NCBI RefSeq assembly: GCF_000264945.2
Contig: NZ_CP013070.1
Location: forward strand, 1,116,001-1,180,000
Length of the DNA: 64,000 nt
Source: Sphingobium indicum B90A
Lineage (GTDB): Bacteria > Pseudomonadota > Alphaproteobacteria > Sphingomonadales > Sphingomonadaceae
Reading direction: 5' to 3'
This document shows, piece by piece, positions 28,070 to 37,766 of this stretch; positions within the stretch are counted from its first letter, which is position 1; each line of letters begins with the position of its first letter. Position numbers and translations under genes: made by a program. Below the pieces are notes generated by a model, which saw only the letters and a program-made list of their open reading frames with translations, did not search any database and was not told where the DNA came from.

Positions 28070-28747
28070 TCAATGACGGAAGAAGAGCGTGATGGAGGCG
28101 ACATGGTTGACGCGCGCATTGCCGCCGCGCTGGTCGATCCACTGGTTGAGATAGCCGATTTCCGCCGCCGACGCGCCGCCCAGCCCGATCTCCGCCCCGA
28201 TGAAGCTGCGCAACTGGTCGAACCCGCTCTTCGCGCCCCAATCGGTGCTGTTGAGCGCCACGAAGCCCTCGCCATAGACGAGAGCGCTCATCGCCTTGCC
28301 GCCCAACGGCTTTTCGTAGCGCAGCATCTCCCGCAGGCGCCAGCCCATGTCGTCGCCGTCGGAACGCCAGCGCTGCTCCAGCCGCGTGCGCGAGGAAAGC
28401 TCGCCGCCCCACGGCTTGCCGATGGCCCAATTGGCTTGCTGGAAGCTGCGCTCCTCATTCACGTCGCGCCCATCCTTGACCGGCAGCGCGACATGGGCAT
28501 AGCCTTGGTAGACGGTGACGCTGGAGGACAGCTTCCAGCCCAGGCCGCCGCGCAGGATGGTCTGATCGGCCCGCGACACCCCGTCCCCGATGCGCGGCTG
28601 GATCTCCGCGAAATAGACGAGATCGCCGGACACCGGCCCCATGGCGGTGAGGTTCAGCCAGAACTGCTCATCCTCCGTGGTCCGGGCGTGGGCGGGGGCG
28701 GCGATGGCGATCAGCGCACAGAAGAGAATAGCGAACAGGCGACGCAT
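28070..28747 (-). CDS. DUF2490-like secreted beta-rich protein
   Basis: A 225-residue exported protein: signal MRRLFAILFCALIAIAAPAHA, then TTEDEQFWLNLTAMGPVSGDLVYFAEIQPRIGD, which is the pattern of DUF2490, and alternating strands ending in a terminal F-F-R-H, so it is probably an outer-membrane barrel. The WxxEQRWRSDGDDMGWRLREMLRYE region is also typical. The start is ambiguous (GTG at 28750 or ATG at 28747); the ATG has AGAGGA at good spacing. Function unknown in the family. Confidence 0.82.
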   Translation of the reverse strand: MRRLFAILFCALIAIAAPAHARTTEDEQFWLNLTAMGPVSGDLVYFAEIQPRIGDGVSRADQTILRGGLGWKLSSSVTVYQGYAHVALPVKDGRDVNEERSFQQANWAIGKPWGGELSSRTRLEQRWRSDGDDMGWRLREMLRYEKPLGGKAMSALVYGEGFVALNSTDWGAKSGFDQLRSFIGAEIGLGGASAAEIGYLNQWIDQRGGNARVNHVASITLFFRH

Positions 28748-28787
28748 CACGTCCTCTTAAAAAAAGCGCGCCGCTCTTGATGATGGT

Positions 28788-28867
28788 GCTCCTGCAAGGC
28801 AGGGGCCCAGTTCAGACGGTTATTCGTCTTCCAAATGGCCGGACTGGGCTCCTGCCTTCGCAGGAGC
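28788..28867. repeat. Palindromic repeat, family A (GCTCCTGCGAAGGCAGGAGC type)
   Basis: Two inverted arms, 28788-28811 and 28843-28867, enclose a 31-base core; each arm is itself nearly palindromic (GCTCCTGC...GCAGGAGC followed by CCAG). The left arm has lost one base. It lies in the 204-bp gap between pgm and the DUF2490-like gene. Related copies are at 30772, 36488 and 37280. Confidence 0.85.
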
Positions 28868-28951
28868 GCGAAGGGCGTCGGTCAATCGCCCGCCCTTTAG
28901 CGCGCCCTCATTTCCGGTCCATTTCCGCATGGTAAGCTTTGGCAACCAGCC

Positions 28952-30616
<1,665 letters not shown>

Positions 30617-30771
30617 TTATGGCGTGCGACTGCGACGGTCCGCAATCCACCCTGGCCATTTCACCGCGAGCGCAGGGCGGACGGACGCGCATTCCCGCCT
30701 TGCCGGCAGGCGCGCGCCTGGAAACGCTGACGACCCTGGAACGCGTGGAATGGAAACGGGAGGAATATGCC

Positions 30772-30858
30772 GTGCTCCCGCGAAGGCGCATGAGAACCTG
30801 GTTCAGGCGACACGATGACATGCAGATGGGGGACTGGGCTCCTGCCTGCGCAGCAGCA
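30772..30858. repeat. Degenerate family A palindromic repeat in the pgm-pth gap
   Basis: The 336-bp interval 30581-30916 holds no convincing gene. Within it, 30772-30795 (GTGCTCCCGCGAAGGCGC) and 30831-30858 (GGACTGGGCTCCTGCCTGCG) are decayed arms of the same family A element found at 28788. The rest, 30581-30770, shows nothing recognisable. Confidence 0.65.
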
Positions 30859-30916
30859 TGGTGCGCTTAATGTCCCCCTGGTCAATTCCAACATGCCCTG
30901 AACCGCTGCGTCGGCC

Positions 30917-31486
30917 CTAATCCGCCAGCCGCAGGGCCACCTCGTTCATGAACCGCGCGTCGTCTCCCCTGGCGAGCCATTCCGCCTCCGCCCCGATCGC
31001 GCCCAGCATGTCGGCCAGCGCGTCCATCTCGCTCTTGTGATAATTGCCCAGCACATAGCCGTGCACCCGGTCCTTGTGCCCCGGATGGCCGATGCCGATC
31101 CTCACCCGGCGAAACTCCGCCCCGATATGCGCATCGGTCGAACGAAGGCCGTTATGCCCCGCATTGCCGCCGCCGCGCTTCACCTTGACCTTCATCGGCG
31201 CAAGGTCGAGCTCGTCGTGGAAGACCGTCACGTCCTGCGGCGCCAGCTTGTAGAAGCGCATCGCTTCCCCCACCGAGCGGCCGCTTTCGTTCATGAAGGT
31301 CGCGGGCTTCAGCAGGACGATCTTCTCCGTCCCGATCCGCCCTTCCTGCACCCAGCCCTGAAACTGCTTCTTCGGCGGAGAGAAGCGATGCATGTCCGCG
31401 ATCAGGTCGACCGCCATGAAGCCGACATTATGCCGGTTCATCGCATATTGGGTTCCGGGATTGCCCAGGCCCACCCAGATCTGCAT
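30917..31486 (-). CDS. pth: Peptidyl-tRNA hydrolase
   Basis: A 189-residue Pth that recycles tRNA from drop-off peptidyl-tRNA in the cytoplasm. Motifs GLGNPGTQYAMNRHNVGFMAVD (with catalytic N/H at about 10-21), LLKPATFMNESGRSVGEAM, FHDELDLAPMKVKVKRGGGNAGHNGLRS and RIGIGHP are all intact. The ATG at 31486 (MQIWVGLGNP) is the family start; the frame to 31573 runs through a repeat and is not coding. It lies downstream of rplY, a frequent pairing, separated by a large hairpin. Confidence 0.96.
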   Translation of the reverse strand: MQIWVGLGNPGTQYAMNRHNVGFMAVDLIADMHRFSPPKKQFQGWVQEGRIGTEKIVLLKPATFMNESGRSVGEAMRFYKLAPQDVTVFHDELDLAPMKVKVKRGGGNAGHNGLRSTDAHIGAEFRRVRIGIGHPGHKDRVHGYVLGNYHKSEMDALADMLGAIGAEAEWLARGDDARFMNEVALRLAD

Positions 31487-31510
31487 CGCGTCAAACTCCC
31501 GATAAGCAAA

Positions 31511-31591
31511 CCCCCGTTCGCCCTGAGCCTGTCGAACGACCCCGCTTCTTCGAAAAGAGCGGGGCTTCGACAAGCTCAGCCCGAACGGGGG
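31511..31591. repeat. Large stem-loop repeat, family B, between rplY and pth
   Basis: The outer arms CCCCCGTTCG...CTGAGCCTGTCGAA and TTCGACAAGCTCAG...CGAACGGGGG pair over about 25 bp, and an inner CCCCGCT/AGCGGGG stem stacks on top. The same outer arms occur at 35247-35343 with a different loop. As it lies in the rplY-pth spacer it may attenuate or stabilise the transcript. Confidence 0.85.
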
Positions 31592-31629
31592 TTGAGCGAA
31601 CCGATAAAAGGGCCAGCCAGACTACGGGC

Positions 31630-32244
31630 TTATTCGCCCTGAGCCGGGGTCTCGTTGTCGCCTTCGGCACTCTTCAGGGCCGAAGGGGCGACGATGGTCG
31701 CGACGGTGAAGTCGGTCTCGTCATGGGCGGCCTTGGCGCCCTTGGGCAGCTTCACGGCGCCGATGTGGATCGAATCGCCGACGTCCAGCCCGGCCAGGTC
31801 GATGACGACATCGTCCGGAATCTCGGCCGCATCGACGATCAGTTCGATCTCATGCGCGACGATGTTGAGCACGCCGCCCTTCTTCAGGCCCGGCGAGGCG
31901 TCTTCATTCTTGAAGATCACAGGCACGTTGACATGGACGGTGGCATGTTCCGAAACGCGCAGGAAGTCGGCGTGCAGCGGACGGTCGGTCACGGGGTGGA
32001 AAGCCACATCCTTGGCGAGGGTGCGGACCTTCTTTCCGCCCACTTCGACGAAGACGACCGAATTGAAGAAATGGCCGGTGCCGAGCAGCTTGTTGAGGAG
32101 CTTTTCCTCGACATGGATCGACTGCGGTTCTTCATTGTTACCATAGATGACGGCGGGTACGCGGCCCTCGCGGCGGAGAGCGCGGGAGGCTCCCTTGCCT
32201 GCCCGATCGCGTGCCTCTGCCGACAGCGTAAGCTGCTCGCTCAT
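31630..32244 (-). CDS. rplY: 50S ribosomal protein L25/general stress protein Ctc
   Basis: A 204-residue long-form L25 (Ctc/TL5 type): the N-terminal L25 domain binding 5S rRNA ([17 protein letters not shown], then [11 protein letters not shown] and [20 protein letters not shown]) and a C-terminal beta domain ([29 protein letters not shown] to about 185). The acidic tail after residue 185 is variable. It is upstream of pth, both concerned with ribosome/tRNA function. The ATG at 32244 opens [21 protein letters not shown], the common start. Confidence 0.95.
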   Translation of the reverse strand: MSEQLTLSAEARDRAGKGASRALRREGRVPAVIYGNNEEPQSIHVEEKLLNKLLGTGHFFNSVVFVEVGGKKVRTLAKDVAFHPVTDRPLHADFLRVSEHATVHVNVPVIFKNEDASPGLKKGGVLNIVAHEIELIVDAAEIPDDVVIDLAGLDVGDSIHIGAVKLPKGAKAAHDETDFTVATIVAPSALKSAEGDNETPAQGE

Positions 32245-32366
32245 TGCGTGTCTCCAAAAGCAAATTGATGTAAGCGCCCGTCACGCCTCCAGGGATGACC
32301 ATGCCGGGACCGCGGCCCAATAGCAGAAAGGGTTGGGAAAGCAAGGGGCGGGAAGCGGGATGGGCG

Positions 32367-33251
32367 CTATTGCACCCGCGTCACCCTGTACCCGCCGGCC
32401 CGCAGCAGGTCGATCAGATTGTCCTTGCCCGCCAGATGCCCCGCGCCCACGGCGATGAGGGGGCGTCCCTTGAGCGCCCCCACCGACTTCACCCAGTCGC
32501 GGTTCCGCTCCACCAGCACCGCCTGCTCCACCACCGGATCGGGCGCCTCGCCCAGCCTGTCTTCCTGCGCCAGGGTGGCGACATCGCCCCTGATCCAGGC
32601 GGCGAGGATGCGGTCGTAAAGCCACCGCATCTCCTTCGCCTCCCGCACCGTATCGACCAGCAGCCGCCGCTGCGCATCCGCGGGCAGCGTGTCGAAGGCG
32701 CGGAACTGCCGCTCCACCGTTTCCAGCCCGCTTATGGGCTTTCCCGCCTTTTCGAATGCGGCGATCAGCGCCGGTTCGACGCCATGATCCTGGCTGACGT
32801 GCAGGGCCTGCTGCGCCGCCGCCGACAGAAGCATCGCCGCCGCCCAATCCTCATAGGCGGAGAGGGTTTGCGTATTGGCGCCGCCATTCTCGACGATCTC
32901 CTCCAGCGCGGCCTTGTCCCCTGCCGGAACGCGCGTTTCCAGCGAAGCCAGCCCCGCACTGCGCCCCATCCTCTCGAACTGCGCCAAAGTCCCGGCCTGG
33001 TCCTGTATCTCGGCCGATTCCAGCACCAGCCGGTCCGCCCGCCCGATGGCGTCCCCGATCGGCCCGGTCCGCCACGCCACGCCGTCCGGCAGCACATGGA
33101 TGGTGCCGAACAGCCATCCGTCCATGCCTTTTCCCTCCACCCGCCAGAGCGCGGGTCCTCCACCGGGCGGCGGGGCAGGGGGCTTCTCTCCGCAAGCGAC
33201 AATCAGGCATAGGGCGGCCAGCCCCAGCCAGCGCGCCAGGATGCGGATCAT
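32367..33251 (-). CDS. TraB/GumN family lipoprotein (copy 1)
   Basis: A 294-residue TraB/GumN-type protein, of the Tiki/erythromycin-esterase-like fold. Signal with lipobox LIVACG (Cys near 20). GTIHVLPDGVAWRTGP holds the first conserved histidine, LVLESAEI the Glu, and AVGAGHLAGKDNLIDLL the second GxxH. These residues suggest a metal-dependent hydrolase, but function in bacteria is not established. It follows a second family member in tandem, with the stop of one 1 base from the start of the other; similarity in the GAGHLAGK element points to duplication. Confidence 0.88.
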   Translation of the reverse strand: MIRILARWLGLAALCLIVACGEKPPAPPPGGGPALWRVEGKGMDGWLFGTIHVLPDGVAWRTGPIGDAIGRADRLVLESAEIQDQAGTLAQFERMGRSAGLASLETRVPAGDKAALEEIVENGGANTQTLSAYEDWAAAMLLSAAAQQALHVSQDHGVEPALIAAFEKAGKPISGLETVERQFRAFDTLPADAQRRLLVDTVREAKEMRWLYDRILAAWIRGDVATLAQEDRLGEAPDPVVEQAVLVERNRDWVKSVGALKGRPLIAVGAGHLAGKDNLIDLLRAGGYRVTRVQ

Positions 33252-33252
33252 C

Positions 33253-34167
33253 CTATTGCTTCACCCGTGTCGAAGCGACGCCCATCGCCTTCAACTGGTC
33301 CTGCACGCTGCCCTTGCCCGCCAGATGCCCGGCGCCCACGGCGATGAACAGCGTGCCCGGCCTTTCGAGCCGCTGCCTGATCCACTTTGCCCAATTGGCG
33401 TTGCGCTGGATCAGCAGCACCTGGGCCAGTTCGGGCGTCGCCTCCAGCGACTCGTTCATCTCCGCCGCCAGCTTGTCCGGTTCCCCGCCCTGCCAGTGCG
33501 CGACCAGGCTGGCGAACTCCCGGTCCATGTCCGGCAGGCCCTCGATGGTGGCGGTCAGGAACTTCACCTGCTGCTCCATCGGCAGGCCCGCGAAATAGCC
33601 TAGCTGCTGCTCCACCGTCTCCAGCGCGCCGACCTTCTTGCCCGAAGCCCTGGCCGCCGCGGTCAGCACCTTCTCCGCGCCCAGATCCGATTTGTATCCC
33701 AGCGCCTCCAGGGGCTTCACCGACAGCGCCATGCCGGCCATCCAGGGATTGAACATCTCGAACGCCTGCCACGGAAGCCCGTTCGCGCTCATCGCATCCT
33801 GATATTTGGCGCGATCGTCCGCGCCCAGCCGGTCCGACAGCTTCACGCCGTCCCGCGCTAGCGCCGCGCCCGTCATGGTGGACGCCAGCCCATTGGGATC
33901 TTCCGGCTCGACGATCTCCAGCACCAGTTCGTCCGACTGCTCGAAGGCCGCCCTGACCCCGCCCTTGAACCAGTCGACCCCCGGCTTCATCACATGGACG
34001 GTGCCGAACAGATAGATGGTGGTGTCCGCATCCTTCACTTCCCACAAGGCGGGGGTCACATAGGCGGAACGCGCCGCCGCATCGCGGGCGGAGGCGGGCT
34101 GCTCCAGCGCGCAGCCGCCAAGCAGCATCATGGCGGGGGCCAGCCAGCGGAAAGAGGGCCATCTCAT
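33253..34167 (-). CDS. TraB/GumN family lipoprotein (copy 2)
   Basis: About 304 residues, paralogous to the neighbouring gene. Lipobox in MRWPSFRWLAPAMMLLGGC (Cys 19) fixes the ATG at 34167, though the frame stays open upstream to 34230 and a start at 34206 is possible. Conserved elements GTVHVMKPGVDWFKGG, LVLEIVEPEDPNGL and AVGAGHLAGKGSVQDQL match the family. The two lipoproteins are probably co-transcribed; their substrate is unknown. Confidence 0.88.
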   Translation of the reverse strand: MRWPSFRWLAPAMMLLGGCALEQPASARDAAARSAYVTPALWEVKDADTTIYLFGTVHVMKPGVDWFKGGVRAAFEQSDELVLEIVEPEDPNGLASTMTGAALARDGVKLSDRLGADDRAKYQDAMSANGLPWQAFEMFNPWMAGMALSVKPLEALGYKSDLGAEKVLTAAARASGKKVGALETVEQQLGYFAGLPMEQQVKFLTATIEGLPDMDREFASLVAHWQGGEPDKLAAEMNESLEATPELAQVLLIQRNANWAKWIRQRLERPGTLFIAVGAGHLAGKGSVQDQLKAMGVASTRVKQ

Positions 34168-34341
34168 CTGAATTGCGGTCCGTTTCCTTAAGGTTTTCTC
34201 TTCCATGCGGGCCACCGACCGCCAGGGCAAGCGGATTTACGGTCAAATGCGCCCTCTTTTCCTTGACCATGCGCCCTCGCTGCGCCAAGGCGCGCCGCAA
34301 TCGACCGTCATTTTTAAAGCCGTGATTTCTGGGGACCATCG

Positions 34342-35229
34342 GTGGCGACAAGCAAAGCGCTTTCCTTCCAGGATCTGATCCTGACCCTGCATGCCTATTG
34401 GGGACGGCAGGGCTGCGTGATCCTGCAACCCTATGACATGGAAGTGGGCGCTGGCACCTTCCACCCGGCGACCACGCTGCGCAGTCTTGGCCCCGACGCC
34501 TGGAACGCCGCCTATGTCCAGCCCAGCCGCCGCCCGACCGACGGCCGCTATGGCGAAAACCCCAATCGCCTCCAGCATTATTACCAATATCAGGTCATCA
34601 TGAAGCCGTCCCCGGCGAACCTCCAGGAACTCTATCTGGGTTCGCTGGCGGAGATCGGCATCGACCCGCTGGTCCATGACATCCGCTTCGTCGAGGATGA
34701 CTGGGAAAGCCCGACGCTCGGCGCCTGGGGCCTCGGCTGGGAAGTCTGGTGCGACGGCATGGAAGTCACCCAGTTCACCTATTTCCAGCAGATGGGCGGC
34801 TTCGACTGCAAGCCGGTCGCGGGCGAACTGACCTATGGCCTGGAACGCCTCGCCATGTATATCCAGGGCGTCGACAGCGTCTATGACCTGAAATTCAACG
34901 ATGGCGTAGATGGGAGGGGGGGCGTCACCTATGGCGACGTCTTCCTGGAAAATGAGCGGCAGATGTCGAAATGGAATTTCGAGATTGCCGACACCGAAAA
35001 GCTGTTCCGCTGGTTCAAGGATGCCGAAGCCGAGTGCAAGGCTTCGCTGGAGGCGGGCGTCCCGCTCGCCGCCTATGACCAGGCGATCAAGGCCAGCCAT
35101 GTCTTCAACCTGCTCCAGGCGCGCGGCGTCATCTCGGTGCAGGAACGCGCCAGCTATATCGGCCGCGTCCGCGACCTCGCCAAGGGCGCCTGCGAAAAGT
35201 GGATGGAAGTGAACGGGTGGGCCGCGTGA
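34342..35229 (+). CDS. glyQ: Glycyl-tRNA synthetase alpha subunit
   Basis: A 295-residue class II catalytic subunit of the alpha2beta2 bacterial Gly[74 protein letters not shown] and [24 protein letters not shown] are strongly conserved. The start is GTG at 34342. It charges tRNA-Gly together with glyS, 130 bases downstream; the spacer is occupied by a palindromic repeat, not by a gene. Confidence 0.97.
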   Translation: MATSKALSFQDLILTLHAYWGRQGCVILQPYDMEVGAGTFHPATTLRSLGPDAWNAAYVQPSRRPTDGRYGENPNRLQHYYQYQVIMKPSPANLQELYLGSLAEIGIDPLVHDIRFVEDDWESPTLGAWGLGWEVWCDGMEVTQFTYFQQMGGFDCKPVAGELTYGLERLAMYIQGVDSVYDLKFNDGVDGRGGVTYGDVFLENERQMSKWNFEIADTEKLFRWFKDAEAECKASLEAGVPLAAYDQAIKASHVFNLLQARGVISVQERASYIGRVRDLAKGACEKWMEVNGWAA

Positions 35230-35246
35230 TGGCGATAGTTTCAATG

Positions 35247-35343
35247 CCGTTCGCCCTGAGCTTGTCGAAGGGCTCCGCTGAGCCGCAGGCGAAGCGCCTT
35301 CACTTCGTTCAGGTCTGGGCTTCGACAGGCTCAGCCCGAACGG
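35247..35343. repeat. Family B palindromic repeat between glyQ and glyS
   Basis: Arms CCGTTCGCCCTGAGC...CGAAG (35247-35270) and CTTCGAC...GCTCAGCCCGAACGG (35320-35343) pair over 24 bp around a 49-base loop. The arms match those of the hairpin at 31511-31591. It fills most of the glyQ-glyS spacer and leaves only 16 bases before the glyS start. Confidence 0.85.
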
Positions 35344-35359
35344 ACGGGGATGTGATGTG

Positions 35360-37624
35360 ATGACCGATTTCCTCCTCGAACTCCGCTGCGAAGAAATCCC
35401 GGCACGGATGCAATTGAAGGCCTCCGAAGACCTCGCCCGCCTCTTCACCGAGGAACTGGCGAAGTCCGGCCTGAAACCCGAAAGCATCGACAGCTTCGTC
35501 ACGCCCCGCCGCCTGGCGCTGATCGCCCGCAACCTGCCGCTGGAAACCGCCGCCGTCAGCGAGGAGCATAAAGGCCCGCGCACCTCGGCGCCCGCGCAGG
35601 CGCTGGAAGGCTTCCTCCGCAAGACCGGCCTGACGCAAGACCAACTGGAAGACCGCGACGGCGTCTGGTTCGCCGTGATCAACAAGCCGGGCCGCGCCAC
35701 TGCGCAGGTTCTGGCCGAAGCCGTCCCCACCGTCATCCGCGCCTTCCCCTGGCCTAAGTCGATGCGCTGGGGCAAGGCATCCCAGACCACGGAAAGCCTC
35801 CGCTGGGTCCGCCCGCTGCAAGGGATCGTCGCGATCCTGGGCGAAGAACTGGTCGACATCGAGATCGAAGGCATCAAGTCGGGCTACGCCACGCTCGGCC
35901 ACCGTTTCCACCATCCGGGCGAAATCACCATCGGCGGCGCGCACGACTATGCCGAAAAGCTGCGCGCCTGCCATGTGATCGCCAGCCACCGGGAACGCCA
36001 GTCGATTATCGAGGCAAAGGCCGCCGAAGCCGCCGCCGCCCATGGCTACACGGTGATAGAGGACAAGGGCCTCGTCGCTGAAAATGCGGGCCTCACTGAA
36101 TGGCCGGTCCCGCTGCTCGGCGATTTCGACCCGGCCTTCCTTGAGGTTCCGCCTGAAGTCATCCAGCTAACCCTCCGTATCAACCAGAAATATTTCGTCC
36201 TGCGCGATGCGTCTGGCAAGCTCGCCCCCGCCTTCATCTGCACCGCCAATATAGAGGCGAAGGACGGCGGCGCGGCCATCGTCGCGGGCAATCGCAAGGT
36301 GCTCGCCGCCCGCCTGTCCGACGCCCGCTTCTTCTGGGAACAGGACCGCAAGACGAAGCTGGAAGACCACGCGAAGAAGCTGGAACGCATCACCTTCCAC
36401 GAAAAGCTCGGCACCGTCGCCGACAAGGTGGAACGCGTCGCCAAACTGGCCCGCTGGCTGGTGGAGGAAGGGATTGTGGGCACCAGTGCTCCTGCGAAGG
36501 CAGGAGCCCAGGATGGCGGCACGCAACCTGACCCTGGGCTCCTGCCTTCGCAGGAGCACAAAGCAGAGCTTGCGAAACTCGCCGAACAGGCCGCCCGTCT
36601 GGCCAAGGCGGACCTCGTCACCGAAATGGTCGGAGAATTCCCGGAACTTCAAGGCATCATGGGCGGCTATTACGCCCGCGCCGAAGAATTGCCTGATGCT
36701 GTGGCAGATGCAATCCGCGATCACTATAAGCCGGTTGGGCAGGGTGATGACGTGCCGACTGCCCCGGTGACGGTGGCAGTGTCATTGGCTGATAAGCTGG
36801 ACACCATCGTTAGCTTCTTTGCTATCGATGAAAAGCCTACCGGATCAAAAGATCCTTTTGCTCTTCGGCGTGCAGCGCTGGGCGTAATTTCTTTGCTTCT
36901 CGATAATCGCCTTCGGACCAAGCTGGCGATGCCGCTAAGTAAGGCTATCGAGGCGGTTGAGACTATTGAGTTTGTAGAGGCGCTATCTGCTACCACTGAG
37001 CAATTTAAGGGTGCGCCGTTTGCTTTTTCAAACATGCTTCAGCCGGTCGTGCTCGACTTCTTCGCCGACCGCCTCAAGGTCCAGCAAAAGGAAGCAGGCG
37101 TCCGCCACGACCTGATCGACGCGGTGTTCGCGCTCGGCGGCGAGGATGATCTCGTCCGCCTGCTCGCCCGCGTGAAGGCGCTGCAATCCTTCGTCGCCAC
37201 CGAGGACGGCACGAACCTGCTCGCAGGCTATAAGCGCGCCGCCAACATCCTGAAAAAGGAAGGCGTAGAATCTCCCAGCGCTCCTGCGAAGGCAGGAGCC
37301 CAGGGTGAAGCAGCGCAACCGAGCGCGGAACTCCTGCCGTCGCAGGAGCACGAACCGCTCACCTACACCCCCGAACCCGCCGAAGCCGCCCTCATCGCCG
37401 CCCTGGACGCGGCCGAACCCCGCGCCGCCGCCGCCGTCGCGGCGGAGGATTTTGAAGGGGCCATGGCCGCACTTGCAACATTGCGGGCGCCCATCGACGC
37501 CTTTTTCGAGACCGTCACCGTCAACGACGCCGATCAGGACAAGCGCTCCGCCCGGCTCGCGCTGTTGTCGCGGGTTCGGGACGCGGTTCACACGGTTGCC
37601 GATTTCTCGAAAATTACGGGCTAA
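35360..37624 (+). CDS. glyS: Glycyl-tRNA synthetase beta subunit, with two in-frame repeat insertions
   Basis: A 754-residue beta subunit of GlyRS (the family is usually about 690-700). Conserved N-terminal DFLLELRCEEIPARM, MRWG, and VSLADKLDTIVSFFAIDEKPTGSKDPFALRRAALGVISLL are intact; the C-terminal anticodon-binding region (about 600-754) is present. Two peptides of about 25 residues, each reading APAKAGAQ...LLPSQEH (around 375-399 and 640-664), are encoded by family A palindromic repeats and account for most of the extra length. Codons between about 441 and 558 are AT-rich in third positions, unlike the rest. The ATG at 35360 is preferred over a GTG one codon earlier. Confidence 0.95.
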   Translation: MTDFLLELRCEEIPARMQLKASEDLARLFTEELAKSGLKPESIDSFVTPRRLALIARNLPLETAAVSEEHKGPRTSAPAQALEGFLRKTGLTQDQLEDRDGVWFAVINKPGRATAQVLAEAVPTVIRAFPWPKSMRWGKASQTTESLRWVRPLQGIVAILGEELVDIEIEGIKSGYATLGHRFHHPGEITIGGAHDYAEKLRACHVIASHRERQSIIEAKAAEAAAAHGYTVIEDKGLVAENAGLTEWPVPLLGDFDPAFLEVPPEVIQLTLRINQKYFVLRDASGKLAPAFICTANIEAKDGGAAIVAGNRKVLAARLSDARFFWEQDRKTKLEDHAKKLERITFHEKLGTVADKVERVAKLARWLVEEGIVGTSAPAKAGAQDGGTQPDPGLLPSQEHKAELAKLAEQAARLAKADLVTEMVGEFPELQGIMGGYYARAEELPDAVADAIRDHYKPVGQGDDVPTAPVTVAVSLADKLDTIVSFFAIDEKPTGSKDPFALRRAALGVISLLLDNRLRTKLAMPLSKAIEAVETIEFVEALSATTEQFKGAPFAFSNMLQPVVLDFFADRLKVQQKEAGVRHDLIDAVFALGGEDDLVRLLARVKALQSFVATEDGTNLLAGYKRAANILKKEGVESPSAPAKAGAQGEAAQPSAELLPSQEHEPLTYTPEPAEAALIAALDAAEPRAAAAVAAEDFEGAMAALATLRAPIDAFFETVTVNDADQDKRSARLALLSRVRDAVHTVADFSKITG
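36488..36557 (+). repeat. Family A palindromic repeat inserted in frame in glyS (copy 1)
   Basis: Arms GCTCCTGCGAAGGCAGGAGC (36488-36507) plus CCAGG and CCTGGG plus CTCCTGCCTTCGCAGGAGC (to 36557) form a long inverted repeat about 70 bp long. It keeps the reading frame and encodes APAKAGAQ...GLLPSQEH in the GlyRS beta subunit. Confidence 0.9.
36684..37035 (+). other. Codon-usage island within glyS
   Basis: For about 350 bp the codons switch from the GC-ending style of the gene (GCC, CGC, CTG, TTC) to GCT, GAT, CCT, TTT, CTT, GTT, ACT and TCT, then return abruptly near 37036. The protein remains conserved through it (DEKPTGSKDPFALRRAALG). It lies between the two repeat insertions. It suggests recombination with DNA of lower GC or some extra constraint on the nucleotides. 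Confidence 0.7.
37280..37349 (+). repeat. Family A palindromic repeat inserted in frame in glyS (copy 2)
   Basis: Left arm CTCCTGCGAAGGCAGGAGC (37281-37299) plus CCAGG and right arm CTCCTGCCGTCGCAGGAGC (37331-37349) enclose a core. The right arm has one base changed inside the loop. It encodes APAKAGAQ...ELLPSQEH, nearly the same as the first insert and in the same phase. Confidence 0.9.
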
Positions 37625-37766
37625 TACCGAAAGATAGGCCCGGAAAAGGGAAAATCAGTGAAATAGGACATCAATCATCGTAAAAGCGGGTGCGTTTGTC
37701 GCCCGCCTGTTGTTAAAGTTTTGTTGCATCGCACAATACACGGCAATCAGCAGGAGAGCCGCGATT

